Positions 1 to 7,887 of a stretch of 64,000 nucleotides of DNA are shown one piece after another. This DNA comes from an uncultured Roseicyclus sp. Lineage in GTDB: Bacteria; Pseudomonadota; Alphaproteobacteria; Rhodobacterales; Rhodobacteraceae. The stretch spans positions 1,522,501-1,586,500 of the forward strand of contig CANLEH010000001.1 in NCBI GenBank assembly GCA_947489665.1. The letters are read 5' to 3'. The notes under the pieces were generated by a model. The model ran no database searches, was not told the DNA's origin, and saw only the letters and a program-made list of their open reading frames with translations. A program made the position numbers and the translations under genes. The first letter of the stretch is position 1. Each line of letters starts with the position of its first letter.

Positions 1-821
1 CCTTGCTCAAACGTGACAATGCCAACGCCTTCATCGGCGTGCCCGGTATCGCCATCGACAGACGTATCCTCTTCAAACCGGAGCTGGATCGTATCCGTTC
101 CCGCACTGTCATTGCGGAAGATGACATTGCCGGTGTCGGTGTCATTGCGGGTCTGGGTTTCCGCGACGGTGATCGGATTGGTGAAATCGTCGCCAGTGGA
201 ATAGGTGGACCAGCCGGAATTCACGGTGCTGCCGTTCAGGGCGGCGCCGCTGTCGGTGCCATTTCCAGGCTCAATTGCGATCCAGCCCACCTGTTCGGTG
301 CCGTGCACGCCGTCCTGGCTTTCGGCCTCTTCCACGATCAGATTGAACCCTGAGGCGGTGATATTGTAGGGGTCGCTGTCGACGTTGGAGGCGTCATTGT
401 CGGACGCCACCGTCGTCAGAACTACCGGCGGGGCAGAGAACCCTGCGCTGAAGCCCACGGCCTCTCCATCGCCGTCGGCATCGGCGTGGCGCGCTTCGAT
501 CAGGCGGCCGTCTGGCAAGACATGGCTACCTTCCTCGACCGCAATCCAATTTATGTCTTCGACGCGAGGATGGGGGCCATCGTGGTTTTCCCATTCATCC
601 ATGGTGAACCGAAAACCGGTCGCCTCGCCAGCGGCATTGGTCTGCACGTCGATCAAGCGAAGCGAGAACTTGTTGCCCCCGAAATCGGTGGCCATCAGCA
701 CGATGACAGGATCATCCAGCGGGTCAGCGAAGGTTACAACAATGGGTTCGCCCGTGACGGTGGTGTTGTCGCTGATTGTACCGGCTTCTCCGATCGCCAA
801 TGTGGGCTCCTGATCCATCAT
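1..821 (-). CDS. Large repeat-containing surface/secreted protein (N-terminal part)
   Basis: An open frame runs off the left edge of the window; 273 codons are visible from ATG 821 (a second ATG is at 818). No signal peptide is present. The visible part is rich in Asp, Thr and Gly and contains three copies of a beta-type unit with an exact 88-residue period: each ends in a similar segment, WIAVEEG at 90-96, WIAIEPG at 178-184 and IVTFEQG at 266-272, preceded by E..(6-8)..DG.H..E. The second unit also carries SAPPVVLTTVAS and ASGFNLIVEE, a pattern resembling H-type-lectin-like sandwich domains. Absence of a signal peptide plus tandem beta domains is typical of type I secreted adhesins and RTX proteins. 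That class is inference; the C-terminus is not visible. Confidence 0.8.
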   Translation of the reverse strand, partial: MMDQEPTLAIGEAGTISDNTTVTGEPIVVTFADPLDDPVIVLMATDFGGNKFSLRLIDVQTNAAGEATGFRFTMDEWENHDGPHPRVEDINWIAVEEGSHVLPDGRLIEARHADADGDGEAVGFSAGFSAPPVVLTTVASDNDASNVDSDPYNITASGFNLIVEEAESQDGVHGTEQVGWIAIEPGNGTDSGAALNGSTVNSGWSTYSTGDDFTNPITVAETQTRNDTDTGNVIFRNDSAGTDTIQLRFEEDTSVDGDTGHADEGVGIVTFEQ

Positions 822-978
822 GCTTTGTGTCCAGTTTTCGTTTGAAAACAGGAGGAAACTCGCACCTGTATACAGCTAAGGGACAAATCAGTTCAGGGGG
901 AAATGTGGCGCGACGTTGCCCCTAGCACCGGTCAGCGAGGTCTTGCCGAAACCGCGCATCGCGCAGGCGGCGGAGCGC

Positions 979-1350
979 TTAGCCAGACCCTTCGCGCCGC
1001 CGAACGACAAACTCCCAGACGCCTGCCAAAACCAACAGCGCAGCGCCGAACAGAATGCCAAGCCCATAGGCAAGTAGAGCAACACCCGAAATCTGGTCTG
1101 CGGCCGTTCCAGTTAGCCCAATCCCGGGACAGGTCCCAAATCCGTAGAGGAAATTGCCGGTACAGTTGGCCGTCAAAGCAATGAACACCACAAAGGCTGC
1201 GGTCAAAATGACGACCCAGAAAAGCGCGCTGATCTTGAGGATCTTGGACAGGCGCAGCGACCAGGAATGGGCGCCCCAGGCGGCAAAGGCTGCACAGATG
1301 CACCAGGTCGGCAGCAATACGGTCAGGGATGCAACGATAAGATCGCTCAC
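979..1350 (-). CDS. Small integral membrane protein downstream of hisA
   Basis: 123 residues from a GTG start whose bases overlap the hisA stop (GTGA), so translation is probably coupled. Three long hydrophobic segments are visible (about residues 4-27, 38-61 and 85-113), with a short Cys-containing loop ([17 protein letters not shown]) between the second and third that could carry a disulfide. It ends in a basic tail. No family is recognised. Its position suggests co-transcription with hisA, but nothing in the sequence links it to histidine synthesis. Confidence 0.7.
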   Translation of the reverse strand: MSDLIVASLTVLLPTWCICAAFAAWGAHSWSLRLSKILKISALFWVVILTAAFVVFIALTANCTGNFLYGFGTCPGIGLTGTAADQISGVALLAYGLGILFGAALLVLAGVWEFVVRRREGSG

Positions 1351-2063
1351 GCCAATGCGCCAAGCGCCTCGGCGAGGTCGAGCGCACCGTCGTAGAGCGC
1401 GCGGCCCGAGATTGCGCCTGAGATCACACCGGTGGCCTTGAGGGCCTGCAAATCCGCGAGCGACGACACGCCGCCTGATGCAATCACCGGAATGGATGTC
1501 GCGCGCGCAAGATCAGCGGTGGCAGAGACATTCGGGCCACCCATCGCGCCATCACGGTCGATGTCGGTGTAGATGATGGCGGCTACGCCCGCATCCTCAA
1601 AAGCTTGCGCGAGGTCGGTGACCATAACGTCGGTCTCTTCCGCCCAACCCTTGGTGGCGACACGGCCCTTGCGGGCGTCGATGCCGACAGCGACCTGACC
1701 GGGAAAGGCTCTTGCGGCTTCGCGCACCAGGTCGGGGTTTTCCACCGCGACAGTCCCAAGGATCACGCGCGCGATCCCCTTTTTCAGCCACATCTCGATG
1801 GTGGACATGTCGCGGATGCCGCCGCCAAGCTGCGTCGGTACGTTTGTTGCGGCGAGGATGGCCTCAACCGCTGCTCCATTCACCGGCTCCCCCGCGAAAG
1901 CGCCATTAAGATCAACGAGGTGCAGCCATTCGCAGCCAGCCTCCTCAAATGCCTTGGCTTGTGCGGCGGGGTCGGTGTTGAAGACGGTCGCTTCAGACAT
2001 TTCGCCCCGCAAAAGGCGCACGGCGTTGCCGTCTTTGAGGTCGATGGCGGGGTAGAGGATCAT
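1347..2063 (-). CDS. hisA: Phosphoribosylformimino-5-aminoimidazole carboxamide ribotide isomerase
   Basis: 238 residues, normal for HisA, a (beta/alpha)8 barrel that performs the Amadori rearrangement of ProFAR to PRFAR, the fourth step of histidine synthesis. The start is set at ATG 2063 because the protein then begins [12 protein letters not shown], the conserved N-terminus; the frame is open further upstream but without family similarity. The two catalytic acids are visible as Asp8 (AIDLKDG) and Asp169 (YTDIDRDGA). Phosphate-binding glycines lie in QLGGGIRD and IASGGV. It follows hisH on the same strand but is separated from it by a lipoprotein gene and an oppositely oriented DUF2147 gene. 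The stop overlaps the next gene. Confidence 0.97.
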   Translation of the reverse strand: MILYPAIDLKDGNAVRLLRGEMSEATVFNTDPAAQAKAFEEAGCEWLHLVDLNGAFAGEPVNGAAVEAILAATNVPTQLGGGIRDMSTIEMWLKKGIARVILGTVAVENPDLVREAARAFPGQVAVGIDARKGRVATKGWAEETDVMVTDLAQAFEDAGVAAIIYTDIDRDGAMGGPNVSATADLARATSIPVIASGGVSSLADLQALKATGVISGAISGRALYDGALDLAEALGALA

Positions 2064-2204
2064 GGGTATCTCGCGTCCAAAGGGCAGGGTTGTGCGGCTT
2101 TTGTCGCAGACAAGGCGGGCCCGCAAGGCCGCAACGTCATCCTTGCCACCATGGGTTGCACACGAAATGATCGCGCGCAGAGGAGACCAAGGGAGATCAA
2201 GGTT

Positions 2205-2594
2205 ATGAAAAAGACGCTTCTTGGCGCCGTTTTGGCGCTTGTGGGCATGGCGGGGGCCGCGGCTGCGGATCCGTCGCATGGGGTGTGGCAGACCGAAGTG
2301 GATGACGGCAGCTATGCCTATGTCACGCTTGCGGGCTGCGGTGGGGCCGTTTGCGGCACCATCAGCCGCACGTTCGACAGCACCGGCGAATATCAAAGCC
2401 CGAACCTGGGCCGTCAGATCGTCATCGACATGGTGCCGCAGGGCGGCGGTGAGTACGAAGGCTCTGTCTGGCGTCCGTCGAACGATCGCATCTATATCGG
2501 CCGGATGAATGTCAGCGGCAACCAGTTGACGCTGCGCGGCTGCGTGGCCGGTGGCCTGATCTGCGCCCGTCAGACCTGGGTGCGCATCCAGTAA
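2205..2594 (+). CDS. DUF2147 family secreted protein
   Basis: 129 residues from ATG 2205, preceded by a purine-rich stretch (GGGAGATCAAGG). A signal peptide of about 21 residues ends in AAAAD. The mature part has the DUF2147 layout: an initial G.W.T strand ([11 protein letters not shown]), a Cys pair in [11 protein letters not shown], an N/D-rich loop, the [15 protein letters not shown] segment, then the C-terminal RGC...[11 protein letters not shown] signature. Four Cys could give two disulfides. DUF2147 proteins are periplasmic and of unknown biochemical role. It is divergent from hisA and convergent with the lipoprotein gene beyond it, so it is a separate transcription unit inside the his region. 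Confidence 0.85.
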   Translation: MKKTLLGAVLALVGMAGAAAADPSHGVWQTEVDDGSYAYVTLAGCGGAVCGTISRTFDSTGEYQSPNLGRQIVIDMVPQGGGEYEGSVWRPSNDRIYIGRMNVSGNQLTLRGCVAGGLICARQTWVRIQ

Positions 2595-2610
2595 GAGACT
2601 GTTCCAGAAC

Positions 2611-2643
2611 AAAAAAGGGGCGTGCCAATGGCGCGCCCCTTTC
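2611..2643. terminator. Bidirectional rho-independent terminator
   Basis: An 11-bp stem with one G-U pair (AGGGGCGTGCC / GGCGCGCCCCT) around the loop AAT. Six A precede it on the left and three T follow on the right. It lies between the convergent DUF2147 and lipoprotein genes. The minus-strand T-tract is longer, so it should stop the lipoprotein/his transcript best. Confidence 0.8.
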
Positions 2644-2660
2644 GCATTCAAAGGCGGCGT

Positions 2661-3086
2661 CTATGAGCCGCCGAAGGGTTGCCAGCGGGTCAGCTGGATC
2701 GCATTGCCCGTACGCACTGCGTTGCGAACCTGGCTTTGCGAAGCGCAGGACAAGACATGGCCGGCGTTCTGGGTGCGGGCCGACACACAGATGCCATCGC
2801 GGCCATTGTCGACCTCGCCCGCATAAATCGGATAGCCGAAGCCCGGAATCGGATTTGGTTCCGGCACCAGGCGGCAAACAGTGCGCAAGCCGTTGGAATC
2901 GTTTGAGAACTGCGTCATCGCAAGGATGCGGCCATATTCGTCTGGGACGTAGACTTCCAGATCAAACACATAGTTGCCGGTGAAGCAGTTCGCCGCCGTA
3001 TAGTTCTCAGGGTAGACGGTGGTGGTCGTGGGGGTACAGGCCGAAAGGCCGACAAGCGCCAGAACGGCAACAAGCATACGGATCAA
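2661..3086 (-). CDS. Predicted lipoprotein, function unknown
   Basis: 141 residues. The N-terminus is a type II signal peptide with the lipobox VGLSAC, lipidation predicted on Cys17, followed by a Thr-rich linker. The mature part carries four further Cys (ANCFTG, RTVCRL, DGICVS, VLSCAS) and reads as a compact beta domain. No family was recognised. It lies downstream of hisH on the same strand after a 138-base gap and ends at a bidirectional terminator. It may be the last gene of the hisB-hisH transcript. Confidence 0.8.
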   Translation of the reverse strand: MIRMLVAVLALVGLSACTPTTTTVYPENYTAANCFTGNYVFDLEVYVPDEYGRILAMTQFSNDSNGLRTVCRLVPEPNPIPGFGYPIYAGEVDNGRDGICVSARTQNAGHVLSCASQSQVRNAVRTGNAIQLTRWQPFGGS

Positions 3087-3224
3087 GGGAATCTCCTCCG
3101 GGGTTAAGCGTGATCACGGATGTGTGAACGATACGCATTCCGCTGGCCAAGACCACATGAATCCACAGTTTTTTCGCCGAGCCCTGCGGGTGTTGCACGG
3201 CCTACCTACCGGAAAAGACAGGTG

Positions 3225-3863
3225 TTAAGGCGCCCATGTCAGGAAATTCGCGATCATGCGCAGGCCTGCGGATTGGCTTTTCTCTGGGTGAAATTGCGTG
3301 CCGATCATGGTGTCGCGACCGACGATGGCCGTGACATCGCCGCCGTAATCGACATGCGCCAGACGGTGGGCAGGCGTGTCCACACGCATCGCGTAGGAGT
3401 GCACGAAGTAGGCGTGATCACCGGTAGAAACGCCTTCTAAAACAGGGTGTTGTGCGTCGATCTTCAAGTCGTTCCAGCCCATATGCGGGATCTTCAATGC
3501 CGGGTCTGAGGGGGTGATCCGGTCCACGACGCCGTCGATCCAGCCAAATCCCGCAACCTCCTGATATTCGAGGCCTAGGCGCGCCATCATTTGCATGCCA
3601 ACGCAGATCCCGAAGAATGGCACGCCGCGTGCCTCGACAGCTTCAAGCAGCGCTTCTTCCAGCCCGTCAATCTCTCTAAGCCCTTGACGGCATGCAGGAA
3701 AAGCGCCGTCGCCGGGCAGGACGATGCGGTCTGCCTTCGCGACAGTATCGGGATCGGCGGTGACGATCAGATCGCCTGCGCCGACCTCGGCCGACATGCG
3801 CTGAAACGCTTTTTCGGCGGAGTGCAGATTGCCTGCATCGTAGTCGATCAGAACGGTGGTCAT
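3225..3863 (-). CDS. hisH: Imidazole glycerol phosphate synthase, glutaminase subunit
   Basis: 212 residues from ATG 3863. The frame is open 14 codons upstream, but the family start MTTVLIDYDAGNL fits here. HisH is a class I glutamine amidotransferase that releases ammonia from glutamine and passes it to HisF, which makes IGP and AICAR. The nucleophile is Cys87 in FGICVGMQ; the His-Glu pair of the triad is in GTQFHPEKS near the C-terminus; the oxyanion strand PGDGAF is present. The partner gene hisF, normally close to hisA in this group, is not in the window. A motif-rich 162-base gap separates it from hisB upstream. Confidence 0.96.
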   Translation of the reverse strand: MTTVLIDYDAGNLHSAEKAFQRMSAEVGAGDLIVTADPDTVAKADRIVLPGDGAFPACRQGLREIDGLEEALLEAVEARGVPFFGICVGMQMMARLGLEYQEVAGFGWIDGVVDRITPSDPALKIPHMGWNDLKIDAQHPVLEGVSTGDHAYFVHSYAMRVDTPAHRLAHVDYGGDVTAIVGRDTMIGTQFHPEKSQSAGLRMIANFLTWAP

Positions 3864-3895
3864 GGGCGCATCCTTGGGCATCGAGGACCAGTAAA

Positions 3896-4014
3896 CTGTG
3901 ACCAAATGGACGGATATGTGTTCATTTGGTCAGTTTTTTCGCGAAAATTGCGTCCAGATGGTCACATATTTCACAGGGCAGCAGGGCGGCCTGAATATGT
4001 GACCAATTGGACGG
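3896..4014. promoter_or_regulatory. Four-copy dyad motif array between hisB and hisH
   Basis: Four related sites lie in the 162-base gap. Plus orientation: TGACCAAATGGACGG (3899-3913) and TGACCAATTGGACGG (4000-4014). Inverted: TTCATTTGGTCA (3921-3932) and CGTCCAGATGGTCA (3951-3964). The first two form a perfect 10-bp inverted repeat (TGACCAAATG/CATTTGGTCA, 14-base spacer). The last two form a longer imperfect one including the shared ATATGTGACC. Each site is itself a near palindrome, G(A/T)CCA-NN-TGG(A/T)C, as expected for a dimeric repressor such as a GntR-type protein. The pairs could alternatively fold as two mRNA hairpins. Both roles are inference. Confidence 0.6.
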
Positions 4015-4025
4015 GTTTGCACGCC

Positions 4026-4613
4026 CTATAGCGTGCCCTTGGTGGAGGGGATTGCGTCGCCCTTGCGCGGATCAACCTCAAGCGCGTCACGCAGGCTGCG
4101 GGCGACGGCCTTGAAGGCGGCCTCGGCAATGTGGTGGCTGTTGAAGCCTGCGCCTTGCGTGATGTGGAGCGTGATCCCGCCATGGGTCGCGAAAGCCTGG
4201 AAGAACTCCCGCACCAGCTCGGTGTCGAACGTGCCGATCTTCTGAGTTGGCATCTCAACCTCCCACACCAGAAAGGGGCGGCCGGAGAGGTCCAGCGCAC
4301 AGGCGACGCGCGCGTCGTCCATTGGAAGGGTGCATTCGCCGTAGCGGCGGATGCCGCGCTTGTCGCCCATGGCCTGGGTCAGGGCCTGGCCCAGTGCGAT
4401 GCCAACATCTTCGACGGAGTGGTGATCATCGATGTGCAGATCGCCGGTGCAGCGCACCACCATGTCGATCAGGGCGTGGCGAGCCAACTGATCGAGCATG
4501 TGATCGAAGAATCCCACGCCGGTCTGATTGTCATAGGTGCCGGTTCCGTCGAGGTTGATCTCGACCGAAATGTCGGTTTCCGCGGTCTTGCGGCTGATTT
4601 GGGCGGTGCGCAT
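4026..4613 (-). CDS. hisB: Imidazoleglycerol-phosphate dehydratase
   Basis: 195 residues, the usual length of a monofunctional HisB. It dehydrates imidazole glycerol phosphate to imidazole acetol phosphate, step six of histidine synthesis. The two Mn-binding signatures are intact: [10 protein letters not shown] at about 62-71 and [10 protein letters not shown] at about 159-168, together with the GVGFFDHML segment near residue 32. The start [13 protein letters not shown] matches the family N-terminus. It is the first gene of the local his unit, 27 bases behind a good promoter and downstream of a tRNA-Gly on the same strand. Confidence 0.97.
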   Translation of the reverse strand: MRTAQISRKTAETDISVEINLDGTGTYDNQTGVGFFDHMLDQLARHALIDMVVRCTGDLHIDDHHSVEDVGIALGQALTQAMGDKRGIRRYGECTLPMDDARVACALDLSGRPFLVWEVEMPTQKIGTFDTELVREFFQAFATHGGITLHITQGAGFNSHHIAEAAFKAVARSLRDALEVDPRKGDAIPSTKGTL

Positions 4614-4640
4614 GGTTTTCGTCCTCTAACCGTCGCGTGC

Positions 4641-4669
4641 CTTATAAAAAGCGACCATGGCAACGCCAA
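4641..4669 (-). promoter_or_regulatory. Probable hisB promoter
   Basis: On the minus strand TTGGCG (4669-4664) and TATAAG (4646-4641) are separated by exactly 17 bases, a good sigma-70 match. The predicted leader before the hisB ATG is about 20 bases. A half-palindrome GGCCAATTGGACG (4699-4711), like the sites in the hisB-hisH gap, lies 30 bases upstream. Confidence 0.65.
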
Positions 4670-4772
4670 GGCAGGCGGCATCCTTTTCCGCGAAGCGCGG
4701 CCAATTGGACGCAGAACGCGTGGAACCATGCGCCCCAGAATGGGGTAATGTTTTGATTTTCGGAGAAAACTT

Positions 4773-4847
4773 TGGAGCGGGTGATGAGATTCGAACTCAC
4801 GACCCTTACCTTGGCAAGGTAATGCTCTACCCCTGAGCTACACCCGC
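4773..4847 (-). tRNA. tRNA-Gly (anticodon GCC)
   Basis: The minus strand reads GCGGGTG ... CACCCGC with a complete cloverleaf. The acceptor stem is 7 bp, the D-loop is AGCTCAGGGGTAGAGC, and the anticodon arm is TTACCTTGCCAAGGTAA with GCC in the loop. The T-arm contains GAGTTCGAATCTC, the discriminator base is U, and CCA is encoded (4775-4773). It decodes GGC/GGU glycine codons. Confidence 0.97.
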
Positions 4848-4866
4848 TCACTAAGTGTGCGGGCGT

Positions 4867-4893
4867 CTTATAAACGTTTTCGGAGGGGCGCAA
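4867..4893 (-). promoter_or_regulatory. Probable tRNA-Gly promoter
   Basis: On the minus strand TTGCGC (4893-4888) and TATAAG (4872-4867) are spaced by 15 bases, just upstream of the tRNA 5' end at 4847. The -10 is strong; the spacer is shorter than the ideal 17. Confidence 0.5.
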
Positions 4894-5143
4894 GGGGGAA
4901 TTTCCTACCATTGTGCGAAGAGGTGGATCACGCCAGAGTGAGTGTGACCGCCCCAATGTTTCGGGGCACTGGGAGGACCGGGCCTTGACCGATCCGCTTG
5001 ATAGATTCCGTGCCCGCCGATGGCGGGTTGCGGCGCATGATCCACCGGGGCGTCCAATTTCTTATGGCGCATCCGGGGATACCGGCCGGGTTGGCCTATG
5101 CTGGCCCGGATACGAAGACCCCTGAGACGGAGACAATATTTCC
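4894..5143. other. Intergenic region with no supported gene
   Basis: This stretch between the tRNA promoter and the next plus-strand gene holds only a short open frame (4913-5125) with no coding character. The bases just before the gene (GAGACGGAGAC at about 5126-5136) can serve as its ribosome-binding region. No convincing promoter or terminator was seen. Confidence 0.5.
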
Positions 5144-6106
5144 ATGATTTCAAACCATCCCTTCCTGCCCGCGCTTGCGCTGGCAGCCACCGCTTTTGTG
5201 ACACCTGCTATTGCACAGACCGAGGCGCTGACCCTTTCGAGCCTGACGGTCACCCGTTACGACACGATGCCCAATATCGACCCCGATCTGGCCTCGCCTT
5301 GCTGTGCCTTGCACACTTACGAATCCGGTGAGGCCGAGGATTTCATCTATATCGACGCAAACTTTGCCGTTGCCTGGTCTGACGAGCTGGAACGCGTGCA
5401 GGTGCGGGCGGGCGATATTGGCCTTCAGCTGGAAAACGAGCCTGAAGCGCGCAGTGCATGGGGGCGGTTCAATTTCTTCCCCGAGGTCGAGCGCGGCGGT
5501 AACAGCCTGAACGCGCGCCGTCCGCGTGACTGGCCGGAAGAGAATGCCGGTGGGCATCTGGACCTCGTCTTTACCGTGCCTGCAGGGGCCACAAGTGCGA
5601 CCCTTGTGATCGGCGAAGGCGAGACGACGATGCGCATTCCGGTGGATCTGAACGTGCCCGTCACTGAATTGCCCGAAGCGTCGAGCTTCTTTGATGTTGC
5701 GATCAGCGGCATTTCCGCGTCGCCGGAACTGGTCACGGAAGACCGGATCGGTCGCACCAATATCCCCGGCCGGATCGTGCCGCGTCTGGGGGAGATCGTG
5801 CGGGTCGATATCTCGGTCACCGCTTTGCAGAACATCAATGTGGATGCGGAGCCGGGTGAGAACTCCTCCTTCTTCACCAACACCGATTTCGCGTTGATTG
5901 GCCCGGCGGGGTATCCGCTGCTGCCGATGGGTCGGTCGGTCTCGGGGTCGGTCCGCAACCGTTATTCGAATTCCATTAGCTGGGACGGGGAAGGGGCCTC
6001 CAACCCGGTCTCTGTCACCCTGTTCTTCCTAGGTGCGGGAACGGAAGGCGATTATGAGCTGTTCTTCTTCAACGAGACGGTTGGGAAGGTGACGTTGGGC
6101 GGATAA
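5144..6106 (+). CDS. Secreted protein of unknown function
   Basis: 320 residues with a clear signal peptide (cleavage expected after ...TPAIA at residue 24). The mature chain is acidic and strand-rich, with a Cys pair (SPCCALH) near the mature N-terminus, a segment PAGATSATLVIGEGE typical of beta-sandwich edges, and several SV.V./VDISV.A alternations in the C-terminal half. No catalytic motif or known family was recognised. It stands alone between the tRNA and a convergent phosphoesterase and ends in its own terminator. Confidence 0.75.
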   Translation: MISNHPFLPALALAATAFVTPAIAQTEALTLSSLTVTRYDTMPNIDPDLASPCCALHTYESGEAEDFIYIDANFAVAWSDELERVQVRAGDIGLQLENEPEARSAWGRFNFFPEVERGGNSLNARRPRDWPEENAGGHLDLVFTVPAGATSATLVIGEGETTMRIPVDLNVPVTELPEASSFFDVAISGISASPELVTEDRIGRTNIPGRIVPRLGEIVRVDISVTALQNINVDAEPGENSSFFTNTDFALIGPAGYPLLPMGRSVSGSVRNRYSNSISWDGEGASNPVSVTLFFLGAGTEGDYELFFFNETVGKVTLGG

Positions 6107-6126
6107 CGCCCTTGCAGTTGTGATGT

Positions 6127-6155
6127 AAGGCCCTCGGCGATGCCGGGGGCCTTTT
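6127..6155 (+). terminator. Rho-independent terminator
   Basis: A 12-bp stem with one mismatch, AAGGCCCTCGGC / GCCGGGGGCCTT around GAT, followed by TTTT. It lies 20 bases after the secreted-protein stop codon. Confidence 0.75.
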
Positions 6156-6267
6156 CGTTTGTCGCCTTGAGCATTTTGCGTTTGATTGGAGTCGCAACCC
6201 GCTGCCGCGCGCCGATGACGCGAACGCGGAACGCGATAGGATTGGCTCAGATAAGACGCAAAGTGCT

Positions 6268-7092
6268 TTAACGTTCGTAGGTCAGGACGGAGCCATCGGA
6301 GAGGGCAAAATCCTCGGTATGGAGCACAACGGTGTTCTTGAGGGCGAGAAGGATGCCGTAGGCGCCCGGCTCATCCACCGAATCCGCGAAGGTGCCCTGG
6401 CCCAGGATCATCGGGATCTGGTGGCAGGGGCTTTTGAGGATGCTGACCGGCAGGCCGTCTGCGGAGGCATGGATGGTGCGGTGGATATGTCCGCAGATCA
6501 GGTGCTTCACATGGGGGGCTGCGTGCAGGCGTGATAGCAGGGCATCGGCATTGGCCAGGCCAATCGCATCCATCGCCCAAAAGCCCACGGGGCAGGGCGG
6601 GTGGTGGCACATGACCACCACGCTTTTGCCGTCGGAGGCGGCGCGCGCAAGTTCAGCGTCCAGCCAGGCCAGCCGTGTGGCGCAAAGATAGCCGTCATGT
6701 TCCAGCGGGGCCTGCCCGTCATAGTCGTGAGTGTCGAGGATCAGGAGGCGCAGGGGGCCAAGGTCGAGGGCGGATTGCACGAAGCCGTCACGGTCAAGCG
6801 CGTCGGGGAAGACGGCGTGCAGGTTGTCGCGCAGGTCGTGGTTGCCCATCGTCGCGGTGATCGGGATGGGGCAATCGGCCAGGGCGGGGGCGAGGTGCGC
6901 GTATTCGGCAGGGGTGCCGTTATGGGTCAGGTCCCCCAGAAGGATCAGGTGCTGGGCGTCGGGGTGACGGGCCAAGGCATGGGCGAGGCCTTGCTTGAAC
7001 CGCGCCAGCGGTTCGAGGCCGATGATCGTTTCGCCCTCGGGGACGATGTGAAGATCGGTAAAGATCAGGGCTTTGTCGAAATGCTCTCCCAT
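6268..7092 (-). CDS. Calcineurin-like metallophosphoesterase
   Basis: 274 residues from ATG 7092; the frame also opens at a TTG six codons upstream, which is less likely. All metallophosphoesterase blocks are in order: D.H (TDLHIV, residues 13-15), GD (LLGDLTHNG), GNHD (TMGNHDLRD), an H block (MCHHPPCPVG) and GH.H (CGHIHR). This is the layout of class III cyclic-nucleotide phosphodiesterases related to CpdA, which use a dinuclear Fe/Mn centre. The true substrate (cAMP, 2',3'-cNMP or other) cannot be told from sequence. No signal peptide, so cytoplasmic. It lies after the pilin-like gene on the same strand. Confidence 0.9.
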   Translation of the reverse strand: MGEHFDKALIFTDLHIVPEGETIIGLEPLARFKQGLAHALARHPDAQHLILLGDLTHNGTPAEYAHLAPALADCPIPITATMGNHDLRDNLHAVFPDALDRDGFVQSALDLGPLRLLILDTHDYDGQAPLEHDGYLCATRLAWLDAELARAASDGKSVVVMCHHPPCPVGFWAMDAIGLANADALLSRLHAAPHVKHLICGHIHRTIHASADGLPVSILKSPCHQIPMILGQGTFADSVDEPGAYGILLALKNTVVLHTEDFALSDGSVLTYER

Positions 7093-7137
7093 CCCGCGAC
7101 GGTGCCGCAAGGGGCGCGGCGGGGCAAGACCCGTGCG

Positions 7138-7812
7138 TCAGCCGGCGCTGATTTCGACGTCGTCGATGGCGTAGAATTCATCGGATGTGGGTTCGGTCGA
7201 ATTTGATCCGACACCGAAGGTGAGCGTCTCACCCGGGTCGTCGACGGTGATTGTATAAGTCGCGCGGCTGTCATGGCCGTGGGTGCCGGAGCCCATCGGA
7301 TCGTTGGTGTATTGCTGGTCCACGGTCACGGAGATGCCTGCGACAGCGGGCGCGGAAGTGGTGATGTTGCCATGGTTGTCGGAGTAGATCGCAACCGCTT
7401 GCCCGTTGACGAAGACGGTCGCAGGCGCGCCGGAGAGGTCATCGACGCCGATCAGGTCGAATGTGATGGTGGCAGCAGTCGAGCCGGCGGGCAGGGTCGC
7501 TGTGGTTGTCGCCAGCACGCCCGGGCCAAGTTGCAGGACGTTTCCGAAGCCCGCTAGGTTGACCATCTGGCCACCGGACCAACCGGCGGCGCCGGCAGAG
7601 AAGGTATCGGAAAAGATCGAGCTGAGATTGCTGAAGGGGGAGGCGCCCACGCGCATATTGGCGAGGCTGTTGCCGATATCGCCCGTCAGGTTCTCAACCC
7701 CGCTGGACAGAACAGCCATGGTCGCCAGGCCAAGCCCGACAAGGCCGCCCGTCAGGACAACCCAATCGACGGTGACGGCACCGCTTTCATCTGTGGCGAA
7801 TTCCGCAAACAT
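7138..7812 (-). CDS. Pilin-like protein with C-terminal beta domain
   Basis: 224 residues. The first 45 look like a Flp/Tad-type pilin: DESG at residues 8-11, then A-V-T-V-D-W-V-V and a long hydrophobic helix (LTGGLVGLGLATMAVLSSG), a class III signal-peptide layout with predicted cleavage after Gly11. A normal Flp pilin ends about 20 residues later. Here another 165 residues follow, beginning SDTFSAGAAGWSGG and ending DEFYAIDDVEISAG, rich in Thr, Gly and alternating strands, similar in look to jelly-roll carbohydrate-binding sheets. It could be a minor pilin or adhesin anchored through its helix. No tad genes are in the window. Confidence 0.75.
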   Translation of the reverse strand: MFAEFATDESGAVTVDWVVLTGGLVGLGLATMAVLSSGVENLTGDIGNSLANMRVGASPFSNLSSIFSDTFSAGAAGWSGGQMVNLAGFGNVLQLGPGVLATTTATLPAGSTAATITFDLIGVDDLSGAPATVFVNGQAVAIYSDNHGNITTSAPAVAGISVTVDQQYTNDPMGSGTHGHDSRATYTITVDDPGETLTFGVGSNSTEPTSDEFYAIDDVEISAG

Positions 7813-7887
7813 CCCTTGCGCGCCTTGTTCCTGACTGCGCCCCCAAACGTAGTAAAAAGGGTCAGTTAGGCGGAAATATGGCGCGTT

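Noticed and set aside
385-845. Plus-strand open frames over the left-edge gene
   Set aside because: They are shadows of the minus-strand repeat protein, which has a coherent 88-residue periodicity.
3896-3940. Plus-strand hairpin with T-run (TGACCAAATG/CATTTGGTCA then TTTTTT) as a terminator
   Set aside because: No plus-strand gene lies upstream, so it would have nothing to stop; the dyad is better explained with the three other sites.
4913-5125. 70-residue open frame between the tRNA and the secreted protein
   Set aside because: No ribosome-binding site, no hydrophobic or domain pattern, basic random composition.
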